A DNA stretch of 64,000 nt from JAMXLO01 sp963819855 (GTDB lineage Bacteria > Pseudomonadota > Alphaproteobacteria > Acetobacterales > Acetobacteraceae). The stretch spans positions 434,001-498,000 of the forward strand of contig CAWFYC010000021.1 of the NCBI GenBank assembly GCA_963819855.1, given 5' to 3'. The notes under the pieces were generated by a model, which was not told where the DNA came from, did not search any database, and saw only the letters and a list, made by a program, of their open reading frames with translations. A program made the position numbers and the translations under genes. Shown in pieces: positions 43,562 to 52,494 of this stretch (position 1 is the stretch's first letter; each line of letters starts with the position of its first letter).

Positions 43562-44338
43562 GTGAACCCACACATCCTTATCGAAGGCGTCTCGGTCTTC
43601 TTTCCGCTGTACCACGGCAACGCGCGCAGCCTGAAAAAGACCGTGCTGGCGGCTGCGTCCGGACGGTTCGGCGAGGACCGGCAGCATCGCGTCGTCGTGC
43701 AGGCGCTGCGCGACATCAGCTTCAGTTTGCATGGTGGCGACCGGCTCGGACTGATCGGCGCCAATGGAGCAGGCAAAACCACGCTGCTGCGCACACTGGC
43801 CGGCATTTATGAGCCGGTGATGGGCCGCATGGTGATCCAGGGCAGCCTGAATGCACTGCTCGACGCCGGCCTCGGCATGAACATGGAGTTGACTGGTCGC
43901 GAGAACATCATGTTGCGCGGCCTATACAACGGCCTGCCACGAGCCGGCCTGGCACGGCTGGAGGAGGACGTAGCGGAGTTCGCCAGTCTGGGCGACTTCC
44001 TGGACCTTCCAGTGCGCATCTATTCGGCGGGGATGGTGATCCGCCTGGGTTTTGCTCTTGCCACGGCGATCCGGCCCGAGATCCTGCTGATGGACGAATG
44101 GATTCTGGCAGGCGACGCGCAATTCATGGAGCGGGCACGGCACCGGCTGGAAGCAATGGTACGCAGCGCCGATATCCTCGTGCTCTCGACCCACGACACG
44201 CAGATCGTGACGGAGTGGTGTTCGCGCGCGCTTTGGCTCGACCAGGGCCGTGTGCGGCTCGATGGATCACCCGATCAGGTCGTAGACGCGTACCTTGGTC
44301 GCACCACGCAGCCAGCGCTGGCCGCGACCGGCGACTGA
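43562..44338 (+). CDS. Polysaccharide ABC exporter ATPase (Wzt/KpsT-like)
   Basis: 258-residue ATPase. VSVFFPLYHGNARSLKKTVL is the exporter-type N-terminus; Walker A is GANGAGKT; the family-specific LLDAGLGMNMELTGRENIML, YSAGMVIRLGFALATAI signature and Walker B EILLMDEWILAGDAQFMERA follow. No C-terminal carbohydrate-binding domain is present, so it is the KpsT/TagH-like short form. Start GTG 43562. Confidence 0.94.
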   Translation: MNPHILIEGVSVFFPLYHGNARSLKKTVLAAASGRFGEDRQHRVVVQALRDISFSLHGGDRLGLIGANGAGKTTLLRTLAGIYEPVMGRMVIQGSLNALLDAGLGMNMELTGRENIMLRGLYNGLPRAGLARLEEDVAEFASLGDFLDLPVRIYSAGMVIRLGFALATAIRPEILLMDEWILAGDAQFMERARHRLEAMVRSADILVLSTHDTQIVTEWCSRALWLDQGRVRLDGSPDQVVDAYLGRTTQPALAATGD

Positions 44339-44362
44339 CGAGACACCACACGAACGCCGAGG

Positions 44363-45739
44363 TTACGGATGCACGGCATCCACTTGCGGTGTCAGGAAGG
44401 GTTCGGTGTGATGCACCGCCTTGTCCTCATACAGACGCGCGATATCCGCATCATCCAGGTTCAGCAATCGTGACAGGATGTCGCTGGTATCCTGCCCGAT
44501 CGAGGGCGCACCGCGCCACACCCGGCCAGGCGTCAGCGACATCTTCGGCACCACGCCATACACTCGGATGGGCACACCCGACTGGTGGTCCAGTACGGGC
44601 ACCGTCATGTCCCGCGCGTTGTAATGCTCATCCTCATACTGGTCGCGCATGTTGAAGATGCGTGCGCAGCCGACCTGCACCTTGTTCAGTTCGGTCTCGA
44701 CCTCCAGCGCCGGACGCAGCTCGCAGTAGTCCCGCAGACGACGGTCGAACTCCCGCCCCTCCTCCGAATGGACCGCAGCGGCGTCCTTCGAAACCGTCTC
44801 GAAATTGTACAGGGCCGGATCGAGCCCCAGAAATACCGCCAATCTGCTCACCATCGGGTCGCCCAGAGCGCCGATATACACCCAGCCGTCGCCGCACTTG
44901 AACGTATCGTAGGGTTGGAAATACGGCGGACGATTGCCGGTGTGACCGTACACGCCGCCCTGCCCGGTGTAGAGCGGCATGCAGTTGCCCATGGTCTGCG
45001 CCACCGCCTCGAACTGCGCCAGATCGACGACCTGGCCACGCCCGGTCTTGTTCACCTCCCACAGCGCCATCATCGTGGCGGCCCAGCCGGTGAGCGCGGT
45101 GATGTAATCCCCGGTGAACACCTTGGCTCGCTGCGGCGGACCACTCGGGTCGCCTGTTACGTTGATCATACCGCCAAAGGCCTGGGCCAGGGCATCGTAG
45201 CCGGGGCGCCCGAGATACTCCTGCTTGCCATACTGGCCATAGGTGCTGATCCGCAAGATGACCAGCCGAGGATTGACCGCCAGAGCGAGCTCGGCGGTCA
45301 GCCCAGCCCGCTCGAGCGTGCCGGGCGCGGAGGATTCCATCCAGATGTCGGAAATCTTCCACAGCGCCATCAGCAACTCGGCGCCGCGCGGGTTTCGCAG
45401 GTCGATGCCCATCGACAGTTTGTTCTTGCCCACCTCCGCCTCGTCGCAGCCGTGCTCCCGTGGACCGCGGGTCAGCAGTGGCGCGATGAAACGGAATGTG
45501 TCGCCGCCGGGTCGTTCGACATGGATCACTTCCGCGCCGAATTCCGCGAGCTTGGTGCCGATATAAGGTTGCGCCACCAGCACGCCCGTGCCGACCGCGC
45601 GAACGCCTTCCAACGGTCCAAATTTCGGCATCAAGACGGGCGCGGAGGGCCGTTCCAGGCGCTTGATCCAGTCCGGCAGATTGTCGCGAATGTCTGGGAT
45701 CTTGTCCTCGTGTTTCAGAATCCTCGGATCATGAAGCAT
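44363..45739 (-). CDS. Family III (CaiB/BaiF-type) CoA-transferase
   Basis: 458-residue CoA-transferase moving CoA between carboxylic acids. It has the family opening GPLEGVRAVGTGVLVAQPYI, GAEVIHVERPGGDTFRF and NKLSMGIDLRNPRGAELLMA, the pocket LRISTYGQYGKQEYLGRPGY and DALAQAFGGMINVTGDPSG. The expected catalytic Asp region is WMESSAPGTLERAGLTAE (a substituted E/A segment in place of the common ENF/D), so the nucleophile needs checking. It is closest in feel to carnitine-type transferases. It faces the ABC exporter and lies downstream of the deacylase-type gene in the same orientation. Confidence 0.85.
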   Translation of the reverse strand: MLHDPRILKHEDKIPDIRDNLPDWIKRLERPSAPVLMPKFGPLEGVRAVGTGVLVAQPYIGTKLAEFGAEVIHVERPGGDTFRFIAPLLTRGPREHGCDEAEVGKNKLSMGIDLRNPRGAELLMALWKISDIWMESSAPGTLERAGLTAELALAVNPRLVILRISTYGQYGKQEYLGRPGYDALAQAFGGMINVTGDPSGPPQRAKVFTGDYITALTGWAATMMALWEVNKTGRGQVVDLAQFEAVAQTMGNCMPLYTGQGGVYGHTGNRPPYFQPYDTFKCGDGWVYIGALGDPMVSRLAVFLGLDPALYNFETVSKDAAAVHSEEGREFDRRLRDYCELRPALEVETELNKVQVGCARIFNMRDQYEDEHYNARDMTVPVLDHQSGVPIRVYGVVPKMSLTPGRVWRGAPSIGQDTSDILSRLLNLDDADIARLYEDKAVHHTEPFLTPQVDAVHP

Positions 45740-45876
45740 CCCTTGTCCCCTCGGCGCGCGATGATCGCTTCGTACGGCGATCGATCAGCGTTGGTTGATT
45801 GTGAAGCCCCGGCGCCCCGCGACGTCGAGCGTCCATACGAACTTATTGCGGATACGCGCCGATATCAAATGCGTTT

Positions 45877-45904
45877 ACGGGCGGCACCTCTCGGTGCCGC
45901 CCGT
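45877..45904 (-). terminator. Perfect 12-bp terminator hairpin after the N-acyl-D-amino-acid-deacylase-type gene
   Basis: ACGGGCGGCACC, loop TCTC, GGTGCCGCCCGT. It begins 28 bases past the stop of the gene at 45933 and separates it from the CoA-transferase gene. No long T-run, but the stem is strong. Confidence 0.72.
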
Positions 45905-45932
45905 TTCCGTAGGCGTTCGCGGGGAGCCGCGA

Positions 45933-47639
45933 TCAGTTCCGATGCGCCTGGTAGTAGGAGTTACGAATCACGCGTCCCGGCAACGCGCCGGTGTGCTTGC
46001 CGTCCTCCAGCAGCACCTGGCCGTTCACGATCGTCATGTGAACGCCCACCGCCGGTTCCTTGATCCGCCAGCCGCCGGCCGGGAAGTCGTGCACCACGCT
46101 CTCCGGCCCCGGCTTCACCGTATCGGGGTCGAACAGCACGATGTCCGCCGCCAGACCCTCGCGCAAAAGACCGCGGTCGCTGATGCCGAACAGCGAGGCC
46201 GACTCGAAGGTGAGCCGTCGCACCGCCTGTTCCAGCGTCATCGCCTGCTTCTCGCGCACCCACTCGCCGAGTAGCCGCGTGGTGTAGCCGTAGCCGCCGT
46301 GGAACTGCACGTGTGCGCCGCCGTCGCCCAACCCGATGAACGCGTTCGGATAGGTCAGGATGCGCTTCACCGCCTCGTCGTCGATGTTGTTCTCGGCCTG
46401 CAGGAAGCGGGTTTCCAGCTTCTCCTCGACCACCAGGTCGAGGAACGCGTCGATCACGCGCTTGTTCTGCAACTTGGCGATCTCGCCGATGGTCTTGAAT
46501 TGCAGCGGCTTGTTCTTCTCCAGCACCGGCTCGTTGACCCACATGTAGTCCCACCAGGTCTTGGAGAACCCGATGGCGCCCCCGATCGGCACCGAACGCT
46601 CCACCGCCTCGGCGTGCAACTTGTCGCGCACCTGCGGATCGGCATAGGCGCGCATCTTGTCCGCATCGGATGAGATCAGGATCGGATGCCAGGTCGGCAG
46701 GCCGCGGAACACCTGGCAGTTCTTCATCGTGAAGTCCTGCGTCACGCGGTTCGGACTGCACATCGGATAGGCGCGGATACCGGCCCGCGCGGTCTCGTCC
46801 ACGCGGGCGATGTGCTGCTTCCACTTGTCGCCGGTGCGCACGGTCTGGCTCAGGCTGTTGTAGATCACCGGCCGGCCGCAGGCTTCCGACAGCCGTGCCA
46901 TCATCCCGTCGGCGAGTTCCGGATCGACGCCGCCGCCCATCTGCACCGTGCCGGTGCCGAGTTCGCGCAGCACGTCGGCGAGCGCGAACACCTCCTTTTC
47001 GTCGGCCCACAACGCCGGAATCGGCACGCCCTGCGGATCGAAGTGGCCCTTCTGGCGCGACCCGGAGAAGCCGATCGCACCGGCCTTCATGCCGTCGCGC
47101 ACGACCTCCTGCATGGTCTTGATCTCGTCGTCGGTGGCGGTGCGCTTCTGGCAGTCCTCGCCCATCGCGTAGTAGCGCACGGCGGTGTGGCCGATCAGCG
47201 TGCCAGCATTGACGCCGAGGCCCTTGTCGAGCCGGTCCATGTACTGCGGGAAGGTCTGCCAATCGACATCGACGGTGCGCAGCACTTCCATCGGGATGGC
47301 TTCGACATAGGAAAGGAATTCGGCCATGCGTTCCTCGTTGCCGCGGCGCACCGGCGCCAGCGAGAGCGAGCAGTTGCCGAAGATTACCGTGGTCGCGCCG
47401 TGCTGCGGCGAGAAGGTGCACAGCGGGTCCCACGTCACCTGGGCGTCGTAGTGGCAGTGGTTGTCGATGAAGCCAGGCGACACCGCCAGGCCGTCCGCAT
47501 CGACGGTGCGCGTCGCGGTACCGGTGATCTTGCCGATTTCGACGATCTTGCCGTCCTTGACGGCAAGATCACCGCGGAATGCTGGCATCCCCGAACCATC
47601 GACGATGCGGCCGTTACGGATCAACAGGTCATACGTCAT
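45933..47639 (-). CDS. N-acyl-D-amino-acid deacylase/dihydroorotase-like amidohydrolase
   Basis: 568-residue amidohydrolase. YDLLIRNGRIVDGSGMPAFR and SPGFIDNHCHYDAQVTWDPL are the beta-sandwich and metal His block; TVIFGNCSLSLAP is the Cys segment (equivalent to NCG in D-aminoacylase), IGLGDGGAHVQFHGGYGYTT the catalytic Asp block, and PGRVIRNSYY the C-terminal sandwich. Although the open frame continues upstream to 47747, ATG 47639 (GGGAGAACGACAAGATG) begins the conserved domain. It would deacylate N-acyl amino acids or open a ring amide. The MFS carrier at 47813 is divergent. Confidence 0.88.
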   Translation of the reverse strand: MTYDLLIRNGRIVDGSGMPAFRGDLAVKDGKIVEIGKITGTATRTVDADGLAVSPGFIDNHCHYDAQVTWDPLCTFSPQHGATTVIFGNCSLSLAPVRRGNEERMAEFLSYVEAIPMEVLRTVDVDWQTFPQYMDRLDKGLGVNAGTLIGHTAVRYYAMGEDCQKRTATDDEIKTMQEVVRDGMKAGAIGFSGSRQKGHFDPQGVPIPALWADEKEVFALADVLRELGTGTVQMGGGVDPELADGMMARLSEACGRPVIYNSLSQTVRTGDKWKQHIARVDETARAGIRAYPMCSPNRVTQDFTMKNCQVFRGLPTWHPILISSDADKMRAYADPQVRDKLHAEAVERSVPIGGAIGFSKTWWDYMWVNEPVLEKNKPLQFKTIGEIAKLQNKRVIDAFLDLVVEEKLETRFLQAENNIDDEAVKRILTYPNAFIGLGDGGAHVQFHGGYGYTTRLLGEWVREKQAMTLEQAVRRLTFESASLFGISDRGLLREGLAADIVLFDPDTVKPGPESVVHDFPAGGWRIKEPAVGVHMTIVNGQVLLEDGKHTGALPGRVIRNSYYQAHRN

Positions 47640-47812
47640 CTTGTCGTTCTCCCGTTTGTTGAGCCGTCCGCGACGGCCCTTCCGTTTGGGCGGGAGCTTG
47701 GCACTGTTGGCCGTTCCGGAAAAGCCGCGACACTGAGTTCGCATCACTTGGCGACGATCCGCAATCGCGCCAGACTCCAGGGACCGGGGGGAACATCCAG
47801 GATGGCATCACC

Positions 47813-48994
47813 GTGAAGGCCGCCGCGGCGCCGCTCGCGTTGCGCGAGCGCATGCCCTGGGCCTTGCTGATCGTCGCCTCGCTGGCGATGTTCACCGTCG
47901 CCGCCAGCGGCACCACGCGCGCGCCGTTCCTGATCGATATGGCGCGCGATCTGTCGGTCAGCGTGCCGGTGGTCGCCAATCTGGTTGCCATCACTTCGAT
48001 TGCCTGGGGCATCACCTCGATCATCGCCGGCGCCGGCGCCGATCGCTGGGGCACCCGGCCGTTTCTGATCGGCGGCCCGCTCGGGCTCGCAGCGACAACA
48101 GTCGGGGTCGCGACCGGGGGCAGCTTCCTCGCGGTTGCCACCTGGGCGACGTTCGCCGGCGGGTTCTGTGGCCTGTTCAGCGGCACAATCTTCACCGAGG
48201 TGTCGTCTCGGGTCCTGCCCACGCAGCAGGGCAGGGCCCTGGGCTGGGTGATGAGCGGCCAGTCCCTCACGCTGCTGGTCGGCGTGCCACTGGCGGCCTT
48301 CGTGGGTTCCTGGATCGGCTGGCGCGGCGTCAATCTCTGCATTGCCGCTCTGGCGCTGGTAACGGCGGCCAGCCTCGTCGCGATCACGGCACAACGGCCG
48401 GACGCTCATCCAGTCGGCGCGGCACGCGTTCCATCGATGCGGGCGGCGCTTTCGCGGCCGGTGCTGCGGCTGCTCGCCATGGGGATCGCCGAGCGTATCT
48501 GCTACGGCCTGGTCGCGGTGTATTACGCGACCTTCCTGCAGTCGACCTATGGGCTGTCGCTGGGAGCAGTCGCGTTGCCGCTCGCGGTCTTCGCAATCGG
48601 CAACATCATCGGCACGCTGCTGGGTGGCCAGCTCGCCGATCGGCTGCGCAACCGGCTGGGCATCTTCGCTTCCGCGATGCTTGGCTCGGCGGTCGCCGCA
48701 CTTGCCCTGTTCGGCTGGCAGCAGGATGTGCAGACCTCGGTGGCACTGGGTTTCGGCTACGTGTTCTGCAACGCGATCGCACGGCCGTCGCTGATGGCAT
48801 CACTCAGCGACGTACCAGTGCACGTGCGCGGCACGGTGATGGGGCTGAACGTCACCTCCAACAGCATCGGTTGGCTCGGCGCCGCGGGCCTCGGCGGCTG
48901 GATGATCGGCAGCTTCGGATTTGCCGGTTTCGGGCCACTCGCCGCCGCGGTTGCGGTGACTGGCAGCGGGCTCGCGCTGCTCCGCGTTCGCTGA
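47813..48994 (+). CDS. MFS-type transporter
   Basis: 393-residue membrane protein with roughly twelve helices. The first-half signature GADRWGTRPFLIGGPLGLAA and the second-half LGGQLADRLRNRLGIFASAM are recognisable MFS loops; ITSIAWGITSIIAGAGADRW begins the carrier. Starts with GTG 47813, 173 bp from the divergent deacylase gene, with which it probably shares regulation. Substrate unknown; the arrangement suggests an amino-acid or acid derivative. Confidence 0.9.
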   Translation: MKAAAAPLALRERMPWALLIVASLAMFTVAASGTTRAPFLIDMARDLSVSVPVVANLVAITSIAWGITSIIAGAGADRWGTRPFLIGGPLGLAATTVGVATGGSFLAVATWATFAGGFCGLFSGTIFTEVSSRVLPTQQGRALGWVMSGQSLTLLVGVPLAAFVGSWIGWRGVNLCIAALALVTAASLVAITAQRPDAHPVGAARVPSMRAALSRPVLRLLAMGIAERICYGLVAVYYATFLQSTYGLSLGAVALPLAVFAIGNIIGTLLGGQLADRLRNRLGIFASAMLGSAVAALALFGWQQDVQTSVALGFGYVFCNAIARPSLMASLSDVPVHVRGTVMGLNVTSNSIGWLGAAGLGGWMIGSFGFAGFGPLAAAVAVTGSGLALLRVR

Positions 48995-49128
48995 CCGGCT
49001 GCCCAGCGAACGGGCAGTCGCCGTCCGCGGATTGGGCAGCGATCCAGTGGTCGGATGTTGCAATGCCGTGGCAACGCGGCACGAAACGTGCAAGGTTCGA
49101 CTGCGAGAAATCCGGTCGAGGAAGGCGG

Positions 49129-50571
49129 ATGCGGCAGGACGGCGTTCTGGCGGACTACGACGCAGGCAGCCTGTTCTGCGAGATGCTGCGGCCGGGCCAG
49201 CCATCGCATCCGGCATTGTCGCTGCTCTGCGACCGGCTCCGTCATCTGCCGATCGAGGCGCTGCGCCGCCGCGCTGCCGATGCGGAACGCGACCTGCTGG
49301 AACGCGGCATCACCTTCACCGTCTATTCCGACGCGACCGCGATCGACCGCATCCTGCCGTTCGACCTGATCCCGCGCGTGATCACCGCGGAGGAATGGCG
49401 CACGCTGGAAGCCGGAGTCATCCAGCGCGTGCGCGCGCTGAACCTGTTCCTGCACGACATCTATCACGACCGGAAGATCCTGGCCGATGGTGTGGTGCCG
49501 CGTGAGCTGGTGCTGGGCAACGCGGCCTATTGCGAGGCGATGATCGGTTTCGATCCGCCCTGCGGCACCTACGTGCATGTCTGCGGCACCGACATCATCC
49601 GCGACGATGCGGGGCGCTTCATGGTGCTCGAGGATAACGCGCGCACCCCGTCCGGCGTCGCCTACGTGGTAGAGAACCGCCACATGACGCTGCGTGTGCT
49701 GTCCGACCTGATGGCCGGACTGCACGTGCGTGGCGTGGACGAATACGGCCTGCGGCTGCATCGCGCGATGACCGAGATCGCGCCGGCGGGGCTGAGTGAT
49801 CCGCAGGTGGTGCTGCTGTCGCCCGGCATCTTCAATTCTGCCTACTTCGAGCACGTATTCCTGGCGCGCGAGATGGGCGTGCCGCTGGTCGAGGGCGAGG
49901 ACTTGTTGGTCGAGGACGGCCGGGTCTGGATGCGCACCACGGCGGGACTGGCGCCGGTGCACACGATCTACCGGCGGCTGAACGACGACTTCCTCGATCC
50001 CGACGTGTTCCGCTCTGACAGTCACTTGGGTGTGCGCGGACTGATGGAGGCGTGGCGGCGCGGCGCGGTGTCGATCGCCAACGCAGTCGGCACCGGCGTC
50101 GCCGACGACAAGGCAGTGTATGCCTACATGCCGCGCATCATCCGCTATTACCTGGGCGAGGACGCGATCCTGCCCAACGTCGAGACGCGAATCTGCGCCG
50201 AGCCGGAGGGGCTGGCGTACACACTGGCGCATCTGCACGAACTGGTGGTGAAGCCGGTGGCGGAGTCCGGTGGTTACGGGCTGATTATCGGTCCGCACGC
50301 GAGCAAGGCGGAGCTGGAGGAATTCCGCGACCGGCTCAAGGCCGATCCGGCCAACTATATCAGCCAGCCGATGATCCAGCTCTCGGTCAGCCCGACGCTG
50401 TGCGACGATGGGGTGAAGGCGCGGCACATCGATCTGCGTCCGTTCGCGGTGACCGGGCGCGATACCTGGGTGCTGCCCGGTGGCCTCTCGCGGGTCGCGC
50501 TGCGGCCGGGGTCGCTGGTGGTCAATTCGTCGCAGGGCGGCGGGTCGAAGGACACCTGGGTGCTGGCATGA
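49129..50571 (+). CDS. Circularly permuted ATP-grasp protein (type 2)
   Basis: 480-residue protein of the circularly permuted ATP-grasp group usually paired with an alpha-E protein. FTVYSDATAIDRILPFDLIP, VIQRVRALNLFLHDIYHDRK, GTYVHVCGTDIIRDDAGRFM, VLEDNARTPSGVAYVVENRH and GLAPVHTIYRRLNDDFLDPD are the conserved blocks; VVKPVAESGGYGLIIG holds the ATP-grasp Lys/Glu region. A GAGGAAGG stands before ATG 49129. It ends in an ATGA overlap with the alpha-E gene. The role is unknown; a peptide-ligase-type reaction is assumed from the fold. Confidence 0.92.
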   Translation: MRQDGVLADYDAGSLFCEMLRPGQPSHPALSLLCDRLRHLPIEALRRRAADAERDLLERGITFTVYSDATAIDRILPFDLIPRVITAEEWRTLEAGVIQRVRALNLFLHDIYHDRKILADGVVPRELVLGNAAYCEAMIGFDPPCGTYVHVCGTDIIRDDAGRFMVLEDNARTPSGVAYVVENRHMTLRVLSDLMAGLHVRGVDEYGLRLHRAMTEIAPAGLSDPQVVLLSPGIFNSAYFEHVFLAREMGVPLVEGEDLLVEDGRVWMRTTAGLAPVHTIYRRLNDDFLDPDVFRSDSHLGVRGLMEAWRRGAVSIANAVGTGVADDKAVYAYMPRIIRYYLGEDAILPNVETRICAEPEGLAYTLAHLHELVVKPVAESGGYGLIIGPHASKAELEEFRDRLKADPANYISQPMIQLSVSPTLCDDGVKARHIDLRPFAVTGRDTWVLPGGLSRVALRPGSLVVNSSQGGGSKDTWVLA

Positions 50572-51533
50572 GCGAAACGGTTTCCGCCACCAAACACCTG
50601 ATCGCGCGTCATGCCGGCAGCGCGCTGTGGTTCGCGCGCTACATGGAGCGCATCGAGAACCTGGCGCGCCTGCTCGATGTCACCAAGACCTTCGCGGGTG
50701 ACGCCGAGGGCGGCGGCAACTGGCTGTCGCTGCTGCGCATCAACGGCGACCAGTCGGCGTTCTTCGCCAAGCACGCTGCTCCGGAAGCCACCAGCGTGGC
50801 GCAGTTCTATCTGCTGGATGCGGAGAACCCGACCTCGGTGCAGACATCGATCCGCTCCGCGCGGGAGAATGCGCGCACTTTGCGGGCGCTGATCTCGACC
50901 GAGATGTGGCTGCACATCAACGTGTTCTACGGCAAGATTCGTGAGCTGGATGCAACCGACATCGCGCCGGAGGAATTGTCCGCGGTTTGCGAGATGCTGA
51001 AAGAAGGCGTGCAGGCGCACACCGGAATCATCGAGGGCACGTTCTATCGCGATCAATGCTGGCACTTCTACATGATGGGTCGGCATCTGGAACGCGCCGA
51101 TCAGATCACGCGGCTGATCGACACCAAGTTCAACGCGCTGCTGCCGACCGCCGCGACGGATGCATCGATCGATGCGGGCGAATGGAACGCGCTGCTGCGC
51201 GCCGCCGCCGGCTACCACGCGTATCGCCGCGAGTATCCGCACGGCTACGTGCCGCGCGAGGTCGCCGGCTTCCTGTTGCTGAACGCGGCGTTTCCACGCT
51301 CGGCCGGGCTGAGCCTGGCGCAACTCGATTGGCACCTGACGACGCTGCGCAGCCGCTATCATCTGCGTGGCTGCGCGCCGGCGCTGGGGCGGCTTGACAA
51401 CCTGAAGACCATGCTGGCGAGCCAGACGGTGGACGACATCCTTGGTCGCGGGCTGTCGCCGTTCCTTGACTGGGTGCAGAGTGAGATCGCCGCCTTGCAC
51501 GAGGATATCGTGACGCAGCTCTGCGGCGGTTGA
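50568..51533 (+). CDS. Alpha-E domain protein (DUF403)
   Basis: 321-residue helical protein with the family opening LIARHAGSALWFARYMERIE and NLARLLDVT, RSARENARTLRALISTEMWL and FYMMGRHLERADQITRLID. It is coupled to the ATP-grasp gene by a 4-bp overlap. Elsewhere this pair is often followed by a transglutaminase-like and a proteasome-like peptidase gene, neither of which is seen here. Function is unknown but probably works with the ATP-grasp enzyme. Confidence 0.92.
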   Translation: MSETVSATKHLIARHAGSALWFARYMERIENLARLLDVTKTFAGDAEGGGNWLSLLRINGDQSAFFAKHAAPEATSVAQFYLLDAENPTSVQTSIRSARENARTLRALISTEMWLHINVFYGKIRELDATDIAPEELSAVCEMLKEGVQAHTGIIEGTFYRDQCWHFYMMGRHLERADQITRLIDTKFNALLPTAATDASIDAGEWNALLRAAAGYHAYRREYPHGYVPREVAGFLLLNAAFPRSAGLSLAQLDWHLTTLRSRYHLRGCAPALGRLDNLKTMLASQTVDDILGRGLSPFLDWVQSEIAALHEDIVTQLCGG

Positions 51534-51562
51534 TCAGGTTCTACTCGTCCTCATTGGCACTT

Positions 51563-51596
51563 GATTGCCTGGTCGCTACGCTCCCCGCGATGACAG
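51563..51596 (+). repeat. Dispersed repeat, copy 2
   Basis: GATTGCCTGGTCGCTACGCT then CCCCGCGATGACAG, the counterpart of 29885-29918 (26 of 34 bases agree). It lies just upstream of the lyase gene at 51611. Confidence 0.55.
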
Positions 51597-51610
51597 TGGG
51601 GGCCTCAGAC

Positions 51611-52492
51611 ATGCGTACCGATCTTCCTTCCTGGCGCTCTCTCCTCTTCGTGCCGGTCACCGCCGACAAGTTCGTACGCACCGGTGCAGATCGCGGCGCC
51701 GACGGCATCATCCTCGACCTCGAGGACGCTGTTGCGCCGTCGGAGAAGGAACGCGCACGCACACTCATCGCCGATGCGATCCCGCAGGTCGCGCGCAACG
51801 GCGGCGATGTGCTGGTGCGCGTCAACCGCCCCTGGCGCCTGCTGGTGCGCGATCTGGAAGCCGCGGTGATCCCCGGTATTGCCGCGCTGATGCTCACCAA
51901 GGTGGACAGCCCGGAACACGTGCAATCGGTAGCCGATATCGTCGAGGAACTGGAGGCCGAACGCGGGCTGCCACCGGGAAAGATCCAGTTCGTCGTGCTG
52001 GTCGAAACTGCCGCGGGCTTCTTCCGCATCGAGGCGATCGCACGGTCGCATCCGCGCGTCGTGGCGCTCAGTCTCGGGACCGAGGATTTCACCGCCGATG
52101 TCGGCATGCTGCCCGACCCGGAGGGCCTGCTGTACCCCAAGCAGCACACGCTGTTCGCCGCGCGCGCCGCCGGCATCCTGCCGTTCGGCTTCATCGGCTC
52201 GATCGCCGACTTCCGCGATCAGGAGGCATTCCGCGCCATTGTGCGGCGCTCGAAGCGGTTCGGCTTCGTCGGCGCCAGCGCGATTCATCCGCTCCAGGTA
52301 CCGGTGCTGAACGAGGAATTCTCGCCGACCGCTGCCGAGGTGCAACGGGCAGAACGCATGGTTGCGGCGTACGATGCGGCGTTCGCGCAAGGCCTTGGTG
52401 CGGTGCAGTTCGAAGGCGCGATGATCGACGTACCCGTGGTGCAGCGGGCCAAGAATATCATTGCGCGGGCGGCGGCGATCGGGAGGAGATAG
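51611..52492 (+). CDS. HpcH/HpaI-family CitE-like acyl-CoA lyase
   Basis: 293-residue lyase of the CitE/malyl-CoA lyase type. WRSLLFVPVTADKFVRTGAD and DGIILDLEDAVAPSEKERAR (acidic metal site), VLVRVNRPWRLLVRDL, VVLVETAAGFFRIEAIARS (metal Glu) and LSLGTEDFTADVGMLPDPEG (metal Asp) are present. It would split or form a C-C bond of a CoA-thioester-linked hydroxyacid. ATG 51611 begins the domain; GTG/ATG codons in the repeat upstream are unlikely. It is 2 bp from the second lyase gene. Confidence 0.88.
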   Translation: MRTDLPSWRSLLFVPVTADKFVRTGADRGADGIILDLEDAVAPSEKERARTLIADAIPQVARNGGDVLVRVNRPWRLLVRDLEAAVIPGIAALMLTKVDSPEHVQSVADIVEELEAERGLPPGKIQFVVLVETAAGFFRIEAIARSHPRVVALSLGTEDFTADVGMLPDPEGLLYPKQHTLFAARAAGILPFGFIGSIADFRDQEAFRAIVRRSKRFGFVGASAIHPLQVPVLNEEFSPTAAEVQRAERMVAAYDAAFAQGLGAVQFEGAMIDVPVVQRAKNIIARAAAIGRR

Positions 52493-52494
52493 CG

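Noticed and set aside
48999..49017. 6-bp hairpin CTGCCC/GGGCAG after the MFS gene
   Set aside because: Too short and without T-run in such G+C-rich DNA to call a terminator.
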